In this document: positions 42,204 through 50,109 of the stretch, in pieces
Layout of the letters: every line of letters begins with the position of its first letter
How positions within the stretch are numbered: position 1 is the first letter of the stretch
Assembly (NCBI GenBank): GCA_036156195.1
Contig: JAYZUZ010000007.1
Coordinates: 1 to 64,000 of the forward strand
Direction: 5' to 3'
DNA from: Abyssibacter sp036156195
GTDB lineage: Bacteria > Pseudomonadota > Gammaproteobacteria > Nevskiales > OUC007
Length of the DNA: 64,000 nucleotides
The notes under the pieces: model-generated
The model's input: only the letters and a program-made list of their open reading frames with translations
What the model was told of the DNA's origin: nothing
The model's database searches: none
Program-made: the position numbers and the translations under genes

Positions 42204-43334
42204 TTAGTCGAAGACAATCACCTGACGCACGGCTTCACCACGATCCAGCACGTCAAAAGCGGCATTGATGTCGTCCAGCTTGAGGGTGTGTGACAGCAGC
42301 TTGTCGACAGGGAGCAAGCCGGCCTGGTACATGGCGATAAAACGCGGAATATCACGGCTGGGGATGGCCGACCCCATGTAGCTGCCGCGTAGCACCCGCT
42401 CGTCGACGGTCAGGCTGACGGCCTGGATATCCAGCCGGGCATCCGGATGCGGCAGCCCCACGGTGACCGTGGTGCCGGCCCGGCCGGTCGCAGCGTAGGC
42501 CGTTTCGAGCACCTTGGCGCTGCCCACCGACTCCACCACCGTGCGGGCGCCACCGTTGGTGATGGCCCGGACTTGCTCAAGGGCATCGGCGTCGCCGGCA
42601 TTGACCGTGTGGGTGGCTCCCAGCTCGCGCGCCAGGGCCAGCTTGTCATCCGACAAGTCAATAGCGACCAGCGGGTTGGCACCGCTTGCGCGAGCGCCGA
42701 TCAGCGCGGCCAGACCAACACCGCCAAGACCGTACACCGCGCAACTCGTGCCCGGCTCGACCTTGGCGGTATTCACGACCGCACCCACTCCGGTCATGAC
42801 AGCGCAGCCAAACAGTGCGGCGATGCGGAAATCAAGACTGGGATCAATGGCCACACAGGACTTGGCCGACACCGTGGTGTAATCGGCAAACGCGGACACA
42901 CCCAGATGGTGATTAAGCGCACCCTGGTCATCAACAAAGGGCTTTGCGCCGCTGAGCAGGCTGCCGCCGCCATTGGCTACGGCACCCGGCGCGCACATGG
43001 CCGGTCGGCCCTCAGAACAGGCCGGGCACTCCCCGCACACCGGCACGAACGAAAACACCACATGGTCGCCCACCTTCAGGCCGCCGGGATTCGCGCCGAC
43101 CTCGACCACCTCGCCGGCCGCCTCATGCCCCAGCACCATGGGCATGACGCGAGGACGTGATCCGTTGATGACCGACAAGTCGGAATGACAAAGTCCCGCT
43201 GCGCGAATCCGCACGGTGACTTCGCCGGCGCCTGGAGGCGCAAGCTGAACCTCTCGAATCTCGAGCGGACGGCTTTGTGCGTAGGGCGCGGGCGCCCCCA
43301 TCTCGCGAAGAATCGCGGCGCGCGTAGTTCTCAT
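42204..43334 (-). CDS. Zinc-dependent medium-chain alcohol dehydrogenase
   Basis: 376 residues of the MDR superfamily. Catalytic zinc ligands are present in GLCHSDLS (Cys) and GHEAAGEV (His). The structural zinc site is CGECPACSEGRPAMC (four Cys). The Rossmann motif YGLGGVGLAALIGA binds NAD. DSLSVINGSRPRVMPMVLG-like spacing and length are closest to class III-type long-chain/hydroxymethyl dehydrogenases. Substrate unknown. The ATG overlaps the stop of the upstream thioesterase as ATGA. Confidence 0.93.
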   Translation of the reverse strand: MRTTRAAILREMGAPAPYAQSRPLEIREVQLAPPGAGEVTVRIRAAGLCHSDLSVINGSRPRVMPMVLGHEAAGEVVEVGANPGGLKVGDHVVFSFVPVCGECPACSEGRPAMCAPGAVANGGGSLLSGAKPFVDDQGALNHHLGVSAFADYTTVSAKSCVAIDPSLDFRIAALFGCAVMTGVGAVVNTAKVEPGTSCAVYGLGGVGLAALIGARASGANPLVAIDLSDDKLALARELGATHTVNAGDADALEQVRAITNGGARTVVESVGSAKVLETAYAATGRAGTTVTVGLPHPDARLDIQAVSLTVDERVLRGSYMGSAIPSRDIPRFIAMYQAGLLPVDKLLSHTLKLDDINAAFDVLDRGEAVRQVIVFD

Positions 43335-43756
43335 GATGTCACCTCCAGTTGTTGTAATGCGGCCCGCAGGGTCTCGGGAATCGGCACCGGCCGGCGGGTT
43401 TCACGATCGACGAAGACATGGACAAAATGGCCCTCGGCCGCAGGGGCGTCGCTCGCCTCCCCAAATAGCCCGATGCCGTAACGCACGCTGCTGTTACCGA
43501 GATGATCCACCCGCAGACAAGCCGTCACCTGCTCCGGAAACGCCAGTGAGCGATGGAACTTGCAGCCGGTCTCGATCGCCAGACCGATGACCGCACCGGC
43601 GTGGATATCCAACCCGCCCTGGCGAATCAGATAGTCATTAATGACCGTGTCGAAGTAGCTGTAGTACTCAACGTTGTTGACGTGACCGTAAACATCGTTG
43701 TCCTTCCAGCGGGTCGGGATGTGCAGTTGATGCGGAAAATCGGCGGCTTGGATCAT
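43331..43756 (-). CDS. 4HBT-type acyl-CoA thioesterase
   Basis: 141 residues from ATG 43756; an upstream extension is not hot-dog-like. Hot-dog fold of the YbgC/4-hydroxybenzoyl-CoA thioesterase family. The active-site region is RWKDNDVYGHVNNVEYYSYFDT, with the catalytic Asp in D-x-(Y/M)-GHVNN. Hydrolyses acyl-CoA thioesters, cytoplasmic. The 4-base overlap with the dehydrogenase suggests a shared pathway, for example acyl release followed by alcohol or aldehyde oxidation. Confidence 0.92.
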   Translation of the reverse strand: MIQAADFPHQLHIPTRWKDNDVYGHVNNVEYYSYFDTVINDYLIRQGGLDIHAGAVIGLAIETGCKFHRSLAFPEQVTACLRVDHLGNSSVRYGIGLFGEASDAPAAEGHFVHVFVDRETRRPVPIPETLRAALQQLEVTS

Positions 43757-43794
43757 GAAGAGTCGTTGATTGAATGAAAGTGGTCCCCAGACGG

Positions 43795-44526
43795 CTAGTC
43801 GGGGTCCAGTAGAAACGGTGGCGGCGGTTCGTCGGCACGCAGACGATGATCCCCGACCGACAGGGCGCATACCCGGCTGACCTCGGCCAGCGGGCGACCG
43901 GACTCATCGGCCCAGGCATTGAACTGGGCCTGGCAGGCGGCCAGTTCGGCCCGTGTGCTCGGGGCGCGGGTCACGATCTCGTTCGCGATCAGCAGGGCAA
44001 TGACATCCCCCGTGAGCTGAAACGTATCCTTGCCCGCCATGCGCAGGAAGATGCAGGCGCTCATGCCCCCCAGCCGATGCCCGCGCCGGCTCAGCTCCCG
44101 CCACAGGCCGATGATGTCCTCGACCGGCCAGGCTGCCAGCCAGGCGCCCATGCTGCCCTCGCGCTCGGCCACATCCAGCACAAAACGGGCATTGCGCGGC
44201 ACAGACGTGATCTTCTGCTTGTTGCGCACGATGCGCGCGTCACGCGCCAGGGCCTCGATGGCTGTGGCATCCAGAGCGGCACAGTGCACCGGATCGAACT
44301 GCCGGAACGCCGCTTCGAAACCCGGCCATTTCTGCTCGATGACTCGCCAGGCAAATCCGGCCTGAAACACACGCCGGGTCATCAGGCTGAGATACCGGTC
44401 GTCGCCGGTCTGCTTCAGCGTCTGCGCGTCCGCCACCTCGGGGAGCAATGAGGCAACCGCAGCCTCACCGCCCTTGCGTCGACAGGCCCGCTCGTAAATG
44501 CGCTGAAATGATTCGGCCCGCGCCAT
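43795..44526 (-). CDS. DNA-3-methyladenine glycosylase I family
   Basis: 243 residues. The Tag-family signature is clear: RRVFQAGFAWRVIEQKWPGFEAAFRQFD (about 51-78), then VRNKQKITSVPRNARFVLDV (about 100-119), which follows the N-A-x-I helix of this fold. E. coli Tag is 187 residues with a zinc site of Cys and His; those ligands are not evident here, so this is a longer zinc-less variant. Excises 3-methyladenine from alkylated DNA. It follows the DUF1304 gene by 3 bases. Confidence 0.85.
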   Translation of the reverse strand: MARAESFQRIYERACRRKGGEAAVASLLPEVADAQTLKQTGDDRYLSLMTRRVFQAGFAWRVIEQKWPGFEAAFRQFDPVHCAALDATAIEALARDARIVRNKQKITSVPRNARFVLDVAEREGSMGAWLAAWPVEDIIGLWRELSRRGHRLGGMSACIFLRMAGKDTFQLTGDVIALLIANEIVTRAPSTRAELAACQAQFNAWADESGRPLAEVSRVCALSVGDHRLRADEPPPPFLLDPD

Positions 44527-44529
44527 GCC

Positions 44530-44907
44530 TCAGCCGGCCACGAGCAGCAGGATGGCGAGGAACGGAGGCAGAGCCTGGATACCGGCAGCCCGCAGCATCC
44601 GCACATCGGTGCAGGCCAGGACAATCCCGGCACCCAGCATCACCGAACAGCCCGTGATGACCACCGCCTGGCCGATGAGCACCCGGCCCGATGCGGCGAG
44701 CACAATCCCCGCCACGACGGCCAACGCCAGAAAAAGATTGTAATAGCCCTGATTCAGCGCCCACGGCCGGACGGCTGCGGCATCCGCCGTCGCCACCCCG
44801 AACCGGCGCTGAATGGCAGGCCGGGCAAAAAACACGGACTCCATCAGGAAGAACATCAGGTGCAATGCCGCCGCCACGGCTGCAAATCCCAGTGCAATGC
44901 GATCCAT
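44530..44907 (-). CDS. DUF1304 small membrane protein
   Basis: 125 residues with four membrane spans. The DUF1304 signature is present: HLMFFLMESVFF, then F..RRFGV, then NQGYYNLFLALAVVAGI, and a C-terminal hydrophobic region. Function unknown. It is the first gene of an apparent operon with the glycosylase, thioesterase and alcohol dehydrogenase. A strong terminator of the opposite neighbour lies about 90 bases upstream. Confidence 0.88.
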   Translation of the reverse strand: MDRIALGFAAVAAALHLMFFLMESVFFARPAIQRRFGVATADAAAVRPWALNQGYYNLFLALAVVAGIVLAASGRVLIGQAVVITGCSVMLGAGIVLACTDVRMLRAAGIQALPPFLAILLLVAG

Positions 44908-44994
44908 CTCGTCTCCCCCGGCCAGCGCTATGTACGCGAACGTCTACAATGACGCGCATTATGCGCGAGCCGCCTCCGACATTCGACCAGACAT

Positions 44995-45028
44995 AAAAAA
45001 GCCCCCGGCACCGAAGAGCCGGGGGCTT
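44995..45028 (-). terminator. Intrinsic terminator of the beta-helix gene
   Basis: On the minus strand AAGCCCCCGGC (45028-45018) pairs with GCCGGGGGCTT (45009-44999), an 11-bp perfect stem with an eight-base loop, followed by TTTTTT (45000-44995). It lies 31 bases after the stop of the 1191-residue gene. Confidence 0.95.
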
Positions 45029-45058
45029 GCGGACGCCCTGTCGGGCGCCCCTGGGCAG

Positions 45059-48000
45059 CTAGTCGATGATGGTGATCACCGGACCGGCCACGGGCAGACC
45101 CGCTGCCTCAACGGACGTCCCGGAGTCCGCACCTGTCACAGCCACTGCACTGAGCGTGAACTGGTAGGTGGTGCTGCTGGCGCCCGGGCCTTCAGGCCCC
45201 TGGGGACCCACCGGTCCTTGCGGCCCGACCGGTCCCTGGGGTCCAGCAGGTCCCTGCGGACCCGGGATTCCCTGAACGCCCTGCGCACCGTTGGCGCCAT
45301 TGTCGCCTTCGCAGCCAGACAGCAGCACCGCGAGCACAACGGCGGCTGCCAGCAGCGGCACATGCCGCCGGGACAAGCCACCCACACCCGCCAGCCCCAG
45401 CAGCATCAGGCCACTGCCGGCAAACATCGGCGCCGCCATCCAGGCGATGCTGGTACTGAAATCCACGGCGACCACGTAGGATTCCGAAGTGCCCGCAGCC
45501 ACCACCCGGTTGGGCGAGAAGCTCACCGCAAACGTGCTGGCCACGCCGTCGATGGTCACCGTCGCAGGCACGGTCATCTCACCCGCATCCACGGCACCGT
45601 TGCCATTGGCGTCGAGATAAACATCTGCAGCCGTAATATCGCCGTCAAAATCACCCGAACCGCTCAGCGTCCCGGAGAAGCCGGTAACAACCAGATCTTC
45701 CGACGCACTATTGCGCACGGTCAGGCCAATGGCCGACACATCCTGCGCACCGGCACCAAAGCTGACACCCGCGCCGCTGCCACTGGTGCCGTTGCCCTGG
45801 ATGGCCAGAGGCGGGTCGCCAGCAAGATCGGCGGCCGTGACTTCGAAGGCGCCGATGTCACATGCCGAGGTTCCATCACCATTGCCGTCAGCCGGGCGGT
45901 CGAAGCCTGCACCACGCTGGTCCAGGTTATTGATGGCCATGCCAGCACAAACGCTGTCGAGTCCGGCGTCCACGGCCGTGAAGCCGGTCAGCGCAACGGT
46001 CAGGGTCGGTCCGCCGTTGCTGACCAGGCCTTCTGGATCCAAGCCGGTGGCCACGCCGGTCAGATTGGACGGGCCATTGATCGTCGCGCCTGTCGGGTCG
46101 CTCACGAGGTTGTAGCCACCGCCATCAACCACCCCGTCGACATCAGCAGCCGCGGCCGCTGCGTTGTCGCCAATCAGCGTGTTGGTGGCGGTAAAGCTTG
46201 CCGTGGCATCAGCCAGAAACACGCCGCCTCCCGACGTCGTGGCCGAGTTCGAGGCGATGGTCGAGTTGATCGAGTCAATCGTCGAGGCCGGTCGCAGGAA
46301 CAGACCACCGCCGACCTCAGCGCGGGTGCCCGAGCCATCCTGCTCGATGGCGCCGTTGCCAAACACGGTGCTGTTCCACAGGTTCAGCGTCGAGCCGTTA
46401 AAGACCCACAGACCGCCCCCTTCGTTATTGGCGACGTTATTCCAGATGGTCGAGCGATCGACCGTCATGGTGGTCGCACCACCCGTGATGTGAACCGCCC
46501 CTCCATTACCCGGATTGTTGCCCGCCAGGTTGCTGGCCATGGTCGTGGTGGAGATGTTTACGGTGGTCGCCGCCGTGGTCGACACGTCTTCCAGCGCACC
46601 GCCAGCACGGCTGGCCATGTTGTTGCTGACGGTCGAACCGGCCACGGTCAGCAGACCGTTGAAGTTCAGAATGCCACCGCCTGAGCCGGAGGTCCCCGAC
46701 GCAGCGTTGTTGGTAATGGTGGCGTTGTTCACGGTCATCACGCCCCCGTTATTGAACAGTGCGCCGCCCCCGGTATCCGCTGCGTCTCCGCGGGCGTCGT
46801 TGGCGTCCATGACGGTGCCGTCGACCGTTAACACACTCGGGGCACCAAAGTTCCACAGCCCGCCGCCTTCGGACGCGGCCACGTTGTTGCTGACACTGCC
46901 GCCAATGACGGAGACCAGTCCGCCAAAGGTGCCACCGCTGTCACCGGTGACATGCAGGCCGCCCCCGTTACCAGGCGCAGCCACGGAGACCAGGTCACCC
47001 AGCGTGACGCCGACACTGTTGCCGTCGAGCGCAACATTGGTCAGAGCGATGGTTGGAATACCGGTCGTCGTATCGTTGGTGGTCGAGCGATCCTCGATCC
47101 CACCACCTGCGCGGTTGGCGACATTGCCGGTGATCGAACCACCCGTCATCGCCACCGTGCCTTCGTTGTTGAAGATGCCACCACCGCTGCCAGCGGCCCC
47201 CAAGGCGCTGTTGCCTGAGATCGTGGTATTGCCGGTGATGACGATCGCACCACCCTGGTTGAATAATGCGCCACCGCCGTTGTCGGCCGCGTCGCCATTC
47301 GCGGCATTACCGCTGAAGGTCACGCTGCTGATCTCCATCAGGCCGGAGCCGTTCCAGAGCCCGCCACCCTCGGTGGCGGCTTCGTTACCCGTGACGCTGC
47401 CACCGATGTAGCTCACCGCGCCCGGACCGGAGACGTGCATGGCCCCGCCGTTACCCGGTGCGCTGCCCGCAAAGTTCTGCGTAAAGGTCACGTTGCTCAG
47501 CGCAGTGGACGTCGCCGTGACGCGTGCATTGTCTTCAATACCACCACCCGCGCGATTGGCCGTGTTGCCACGAATCACGGTGTTGCTCACCGTCAGCGTG
47601 CCGCCGTCATTCAGAATGCCGCCGCCACTGCCGGCAGCACCGGACGCGGTGTTGAATTCAATGGTTGCGCCATTGACGATCAACGTGCCGCCCTGGTTAT
47701 GCAGGGCGCCACCACCGTCGTCGGAATCCGCACCCGCCCCGGTATTGTTGGAGTAGGTCCCGCCATTCACCGTCAGCGTGCCGGCGTTGTTCCACAGCGC
47801 ACCGCCTTCCTGACCGGCCGTGTTGGACGTGAAGCTACCGCCGTTGACGGTGGCATCCACCGCACCCGAGATGTGCAACACGCCGCCGTTGCCCGGGCTC
47901 ACCAGCACTTCGTTGTTGGTGGCGGTCAGGTTGTTCAGCGTTGTCGATGGCCCACCAGCAATCTCAATGGCACCGCCGGCACGGCTGGCCAGATTGCCGG

Positions 48001-48634
48001 TAAAGCGGCTGTCGCTCACGCTGAGCGTGCCACTGGAAATGATCGCGCCGCCGCTGCCGGATCCGGCACTGGCGTCGTTGTTCAGAAACTCGCTGCCTGT
48101 CACCGTCAAGGTGCCGGCATTGTCGATGGCACCACCGCTGGTGGCAGTGCCGCCATTGCCGACATTGTTGCTAACGGTCACGCCGTCCAGCGTGACATCT
48201 GCACCCGCTGCAATGCCCAGCGCGCCGCCGCTGGCTGCGACCCCATTGGTCAGTGTCAGGCCCGTGATCACCACCGGCTCACCGGTGTCGACCCGCGCAA
48301 TCTGTACCGTAGCCTGGCCGTCCAGGATCACGTCTCCGGCGATGGAGAGATCATCCGCAATCGTGGGCAACACGGCAGTCAGCGGAATCGTGCCGCCGGC
48401 GATCGCCGCGTCGAAACGGATCGTGTCACCCGTGGCCTCGCCCGCCGGCGCCTCGTTCACGGCCGTGTTGCCGGATGCCGCTGCGATGGCCTCGCGCAGG
48501 CTTAGCAAGCCGTCAACGGCAGACACGTCGGTCAAGGTGTCGACCACGTAGTCGGTGGCATCGGCCGGCATCGAAACGCCGCCCAGCACCATTAACGCGG
48601 CGGCTAGGCCCGCGCGCTCTGTTCTGTGGATCAT
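45059..48634 (-). CDS. CSLREA / choice-of-anchor Q beta-helix surface protein with collagen tail
   Basis: 1191 residues. A signal peptide (about 1-26) is followed by a CSLREA-type domain (VDTLTDVSAVDGLLSLREAI). A very long parallel beta-helix then has repeats of the type SGGAI.N.GTLTV..S.F..N.A (about 90-900), and a choice-of-anchor Q signature ends near C925 (DGNGDGTSACDIGAFE). A beta domain follows (about 935-1060). Next come two hydrophobic stretches, the first ending in Arg-Arg (LSRRH), the second ending in VLLSGC (C1108), exactly like a lipobox. Thirteen Gly-X-Y triplets and 40 more residues finish the protein. AGGGAG precedes the ATG. Likely a surface adhesin or polysaccharide-binding protein. 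Confidence 0.88.
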   Translation of the reverse strand: MIHRTERAGLAAALMVLGGVSMPADATDYVVDTLTDVSAVDGLLSLREAIAAASGNTAVNEAPAGEATGDTIRFDAAIAGGTIPLTAVLPTIADDLSIAGDVILDGQATVQIARVDTGEPVVITGLTLTNGVAASGGALGIAAGADVTLDGVTVSNNVGNGGTATSGGAIDNAGTLTVTGSEFLNNDASAGSGSGGAIISSGTLSVSDSRFTGNLASRAGGAIEIAGGPSTTLNNLTATNNEVLVSPGNGGVLHISGAVDATVNGGSFTSNTAGQEGGALWNNAGTLTVNGGTYSNNTGAGADSDDGGGALHNQGGTLIVNGATIEFNTASGAAGSGGGILNDGGTLTVSNTVIRGNTANRAGGGIEDNARVTATSTALSNVTFTQNFAGSAPGNGGAMHVSGPGAVSYIGGSVTGNEAATEGGGLWNGSGLMEISSVTFSGNAANGDAADNGGGALFNQGGAIVITGNTTISGNSALGAAGSGGGIFNNEGTVAMTGGSITGNVANRAGGGIEDRSTTNDTTTGIPTIALTNVALDGNSVGVTLGDLVSVAAPGNGGGLHVTGDSGGTFGGLVSVIGGSVSNNVAASEGGGLWNFGAPSVLTVDGTVMDANDARGDAADTGGGALFNNGGVMTVNNATITNNAASGTSGSGGGILNFNGLLTVAGSTVSNNMASRAGGALEDVSTTAATTVNISTTTMASNLAGNNPGNGGAVHITGGATTMTVDRSTIWNNVANNEGGGLWVFNGSTLNLWNSTVFGNGAIEQDGSGTRAEVGGGLFLRPASTIDSINSTIASNSATTSGGGVFLADATASFTATNTLIGDNAAAAAADVDGVVDGGGYNLVSDPTGATINGPSNLTGVATGLDPEGLVSNGGPTLTVALTGFTAVDAGLDSVCAGMAINNLDQRGAGFDRPADGNGDGTSACDIGAFEVTAADLAGDPPLAIQGNGTSGSGAGVSFGAGAQDVSAIGLTVRNSASEDLVVTGFSGTLSGSGDFDGDITAADVYLDANGNGAVDAGEMTVPATVTIDGVASTFAVSFSPNRVVAAGTSESYVVAVDFSTSIAWMAAPMFAGSGLMLLGLAGVGGLSRRHVPLLAAAVVLAVLLSGCEGDNGANGAQGVQGIPGPQGPAGPQGPVGPQGPVGPQGPEGPGASSTTYQFTLSAVAVTGADSGTSVEAAGLPVAGPVITIID
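45182..45298 (-). repeat. Collagen-like Gly-X-Y tract
   Basis: Thirteen consecutive Gly-X-Y triplets (residues 1113-1151), mainly GPQ, GPV and GPA, near the C-terminus of the beta-helix protein. They are entered through Cys-Glu-Gly-Asp-Asn-Gly-Ala, nearly identical to the start of the tract at 5255-5353. Confidence 0.9.
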
Positions 48635-48656
48635 CTCAGCTCCCTATGAGTGGATT

Positions 48657-48742
48657 CGATTCGAATCGCTCCCGCTGACGCGGGACGTATTGGATCGTTC
48701 GCTCGTCAATCCGCCGTGGATGCAGAGAAGTTCAAAATTTTG
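48657..48742. promoter_or_regulatory. Palindromes in the gap between the beta-helix and small secreted-protein genes
   Basis: The 189-base divergent gap contains the perfect 12-bp palindrome CGATTCGAATCG (48657-48668), a small CCCGC/GCGGG hairpin (48671-48684) and an AT-rich palindrome CAAAATTTTG (48733-48742), which stands out in this GC-rich sequence. These are candidate regulatory sites for both genes. No clear -35/-10 pair is seen. Confidence 0.35.
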
Positions 48743-48823
48743 TGAAGGCCCGACGAATGGCTGCTCAAGTCCGGCGCCAAGTGGCCGATGTGATGATCTC
48801 GAATCGCTTTCGGAGCAGGACGC

Positions 48824-49159
48824 ATGAAAGCCACGCAGGCCTTGACCGCACTTGTCATCGCAGCAGGATGGATGAGCCTCACCAGCACATCAGGACTGGA
48901 AGCCGCCTACACCCCGGCGCGCGCGTCCTCAGGGGCAGGCGATCCAGTCATGACGGATCATCGGGCGTATCTGGACGCATTGCGCCGGGCCGAGGATTCG
49001 ATCGTGCTCGTGACGGCCGAAAACGCACGGTTGCGCAAACGGCTGCGTTCACTGGAGTCCGGCCAGATGACATCGGTGCCCGACCTGGCCGTTCAGCCAG
49101 CGGGAACCCTCTTTCGACGCTTGCGCCTGGACGAAAGCCTGCAGGCAAAGGGTTCGTAA
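48824..49159 (+). CDS. Small predicted exported protein
   Basis: 111 residues. The start MKATQALTALVIAAGWMSLTSTSG looks like a signal peptide. A predicted short coiled coil lies in the middle (about 45-80: YLDALRRAEDSIVLVTAENARLRKRLRSLE). GGAGCAGGA lies before the ATG. No family is recognised. It runs toward the tRNA-Thr gene and is divergent from the beta-helix gene. Being small and unrecognised, it could still be non-coding, but the signal, ribosome binding site and heptad-like pattern favour a real gene. Confidence 0.6.
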   Translation: MKATQALTALVIAAGWMSLTSTSGLEAAYTPARASSGAGDPVMTDHRAYLDALRRAEDSIVLVTAENARLRKRLRSLESGQMTSVPDLAVQPAGTLFRRLRLDESLQAKGS

Positions 49160-49238
49160 CCCGCAGTGAACGCGTCGGAAGGGCTGGAGCCACCGTCCGC
49201 GAAAGCGGCAAATGCGCTCGGGCTGATCAAGGAGAAAT

Positions 49239-49314
49239 TGGTGCCGGCACCAAGAATCGAACTCGGGACCCCCTGGTTACAAAGCAGGTGCTCTACCAAC
49301 TGAGCTATACCGGC
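49239..49314 (-). tRNA. tRNA-Thr (anticodon TGT)
   Basis: 76 bases with encoded CCA (49241-49239). Reading the minus strand: acceptor GCCGGTA with TGCCGGC, D stem GCTC with GAGC, anticodon arm CCTGC-TTTGTAA-CCAGG (anticodon TGT, reading ACA), variable loop GGGTC, T arm CCGAG-TTCGATT-CTTGG, discriminator A. All invariant positions (T8, G18G19, TTC at 54-56) are present. The anticodon stem has a C31-C39 mismatch where a base pair is expected. It lies 33 bases downstream of coaX. Confidence 0.95.
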
Positions 49315-49347
49315 AACCACCGCAATCTGCGTTGCGGGGCGCGTAGT

Positions 49348-50109
49348 TTACCCAATGTCGCTGGATTCGTCCGCAGCATCGGCCAGGCGTGCCAGCCCCT
49401 CGAGGACGTAATGCGGCCGATGCAGCCATCCGGCCGGTAAATGCGGGGCCAGCAGCCCCGCCTCGCCACCTGTGAGCACACAAAGCGGCGCATGCCAGCC
49501 CGACTCGCGCGCCAGCCCTGTCTGCACGCGATCAATGGCCCCCAGCAACGCATGGACCGCACCCACCGTCACCGCGGGGTTGGTGTCATCCCCCAGCAGG
49601 GCCAGTGGCGTAGTCACGACGTCATCCGCCTGGAACTGCGTGCGTTGATTCAGGGCGCTGCGTGCCAGCGCAACACCCGGCAGAATGAGTCCGCCCAGGT
49701 GCCGACCGTCTGCCGTTACGGCATCCACGGTACAGGCCGTTCCTGCATCGACCACGATGGCATCGCGTCCGGTTGCCGCCGCTGCCAGCACCACCATCCA
49801 GCGATCCACCCCTAACCGGGCGGGGTCGGCGTACGCGCATTGCACGCCCAGCGCACGCGCTGTGCTGCGGGCAAACTGCGGCGCGGGCCAGTTGCGCGCC
49901 CGGCTCCATTCGACCAGGGCGTGCTGCACCTCCACGCCCGCCACACTACTCACCCAGGTCGCCGTCGGCCGCTCGGCGGGCGCAAGCACATCGAGCACGC
50001 TGGCAGGGCCTTCGTCGCCCCAGCCACCGGCATTTAAAGCCTCAAGCCGACCTGCCCGCCAAAGACCTGATTTGGCGCGCGTGTTTCCGAGATCGAGCAA
50101 CCAGTTCAT
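49348..50109 (-). CDS. coaX: Type III pantothenate kinase CoaX
   Basis: 253 residues. ASKHA-fold kinase: phosphate-1 motif LLDLGNTRAKSGLW at 4-17, IVDAGTACTVDAV near 118-130 (type III Asp) and GGLILPGVALARSAL near 139-153. Phosphorylates pantothenate to 4'-phosphopantothenate, the first step of CoA synthesis; type III enzymes are not feedback-inhibited by CoA. The ATG overlaps the birA stop as ATGA. Confidence 0.95.
   Translation of the reverse strand: MNWLLDLGNTRAKSGLWRAGRLEALNAGGWGDEGPASVLDVLAPAERPTATWVSSVAGVEVQHALVEWSRARNWPAPQFARSTARALGVQCAYADPARLGVDRWMVVLAAAATGRDAIVVDAGTACTVDAVTADGRHLGGLILPGVALARSALNQRTQFQADDVVTTPLALLGDDTNPAVTVGAVHALLGAIDRVQTGLARESGWHAPLCVLTGGEAGLLAPHLPAGWLHRPHYVLEGLARLADAADESSDIG

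Noticed and set aside
44813..46684. Long plus-strand open frame opposite the beta-helix gene
   Set aside because: Compositional shadow of the GC-rich, repetitive antisense gene; no ribosome binding site and no family match. The same applies to 46515-47411 and 47435-48505.
45500..48400. Regularly repeated segments considered as CRISPR or tandem repeat array
   Set aside because: The repetition is degenerate and in frame, reflecting beta-helix coils of one protein; there are no constant repeats with unique spacers.
49093..49320. Open frame across the tRNA on the minus strand
   Set aside because: It is the translation of the tRNA-Thr gene and flanks; such frames are a common false call and the RNA structure is complete.
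48600..49350. tRNA-borne integrated element with integrase
   Set aside because: No integrase, transposase or repeated tRNA end is visible; only the break in the conserved gene order remains as a hint.
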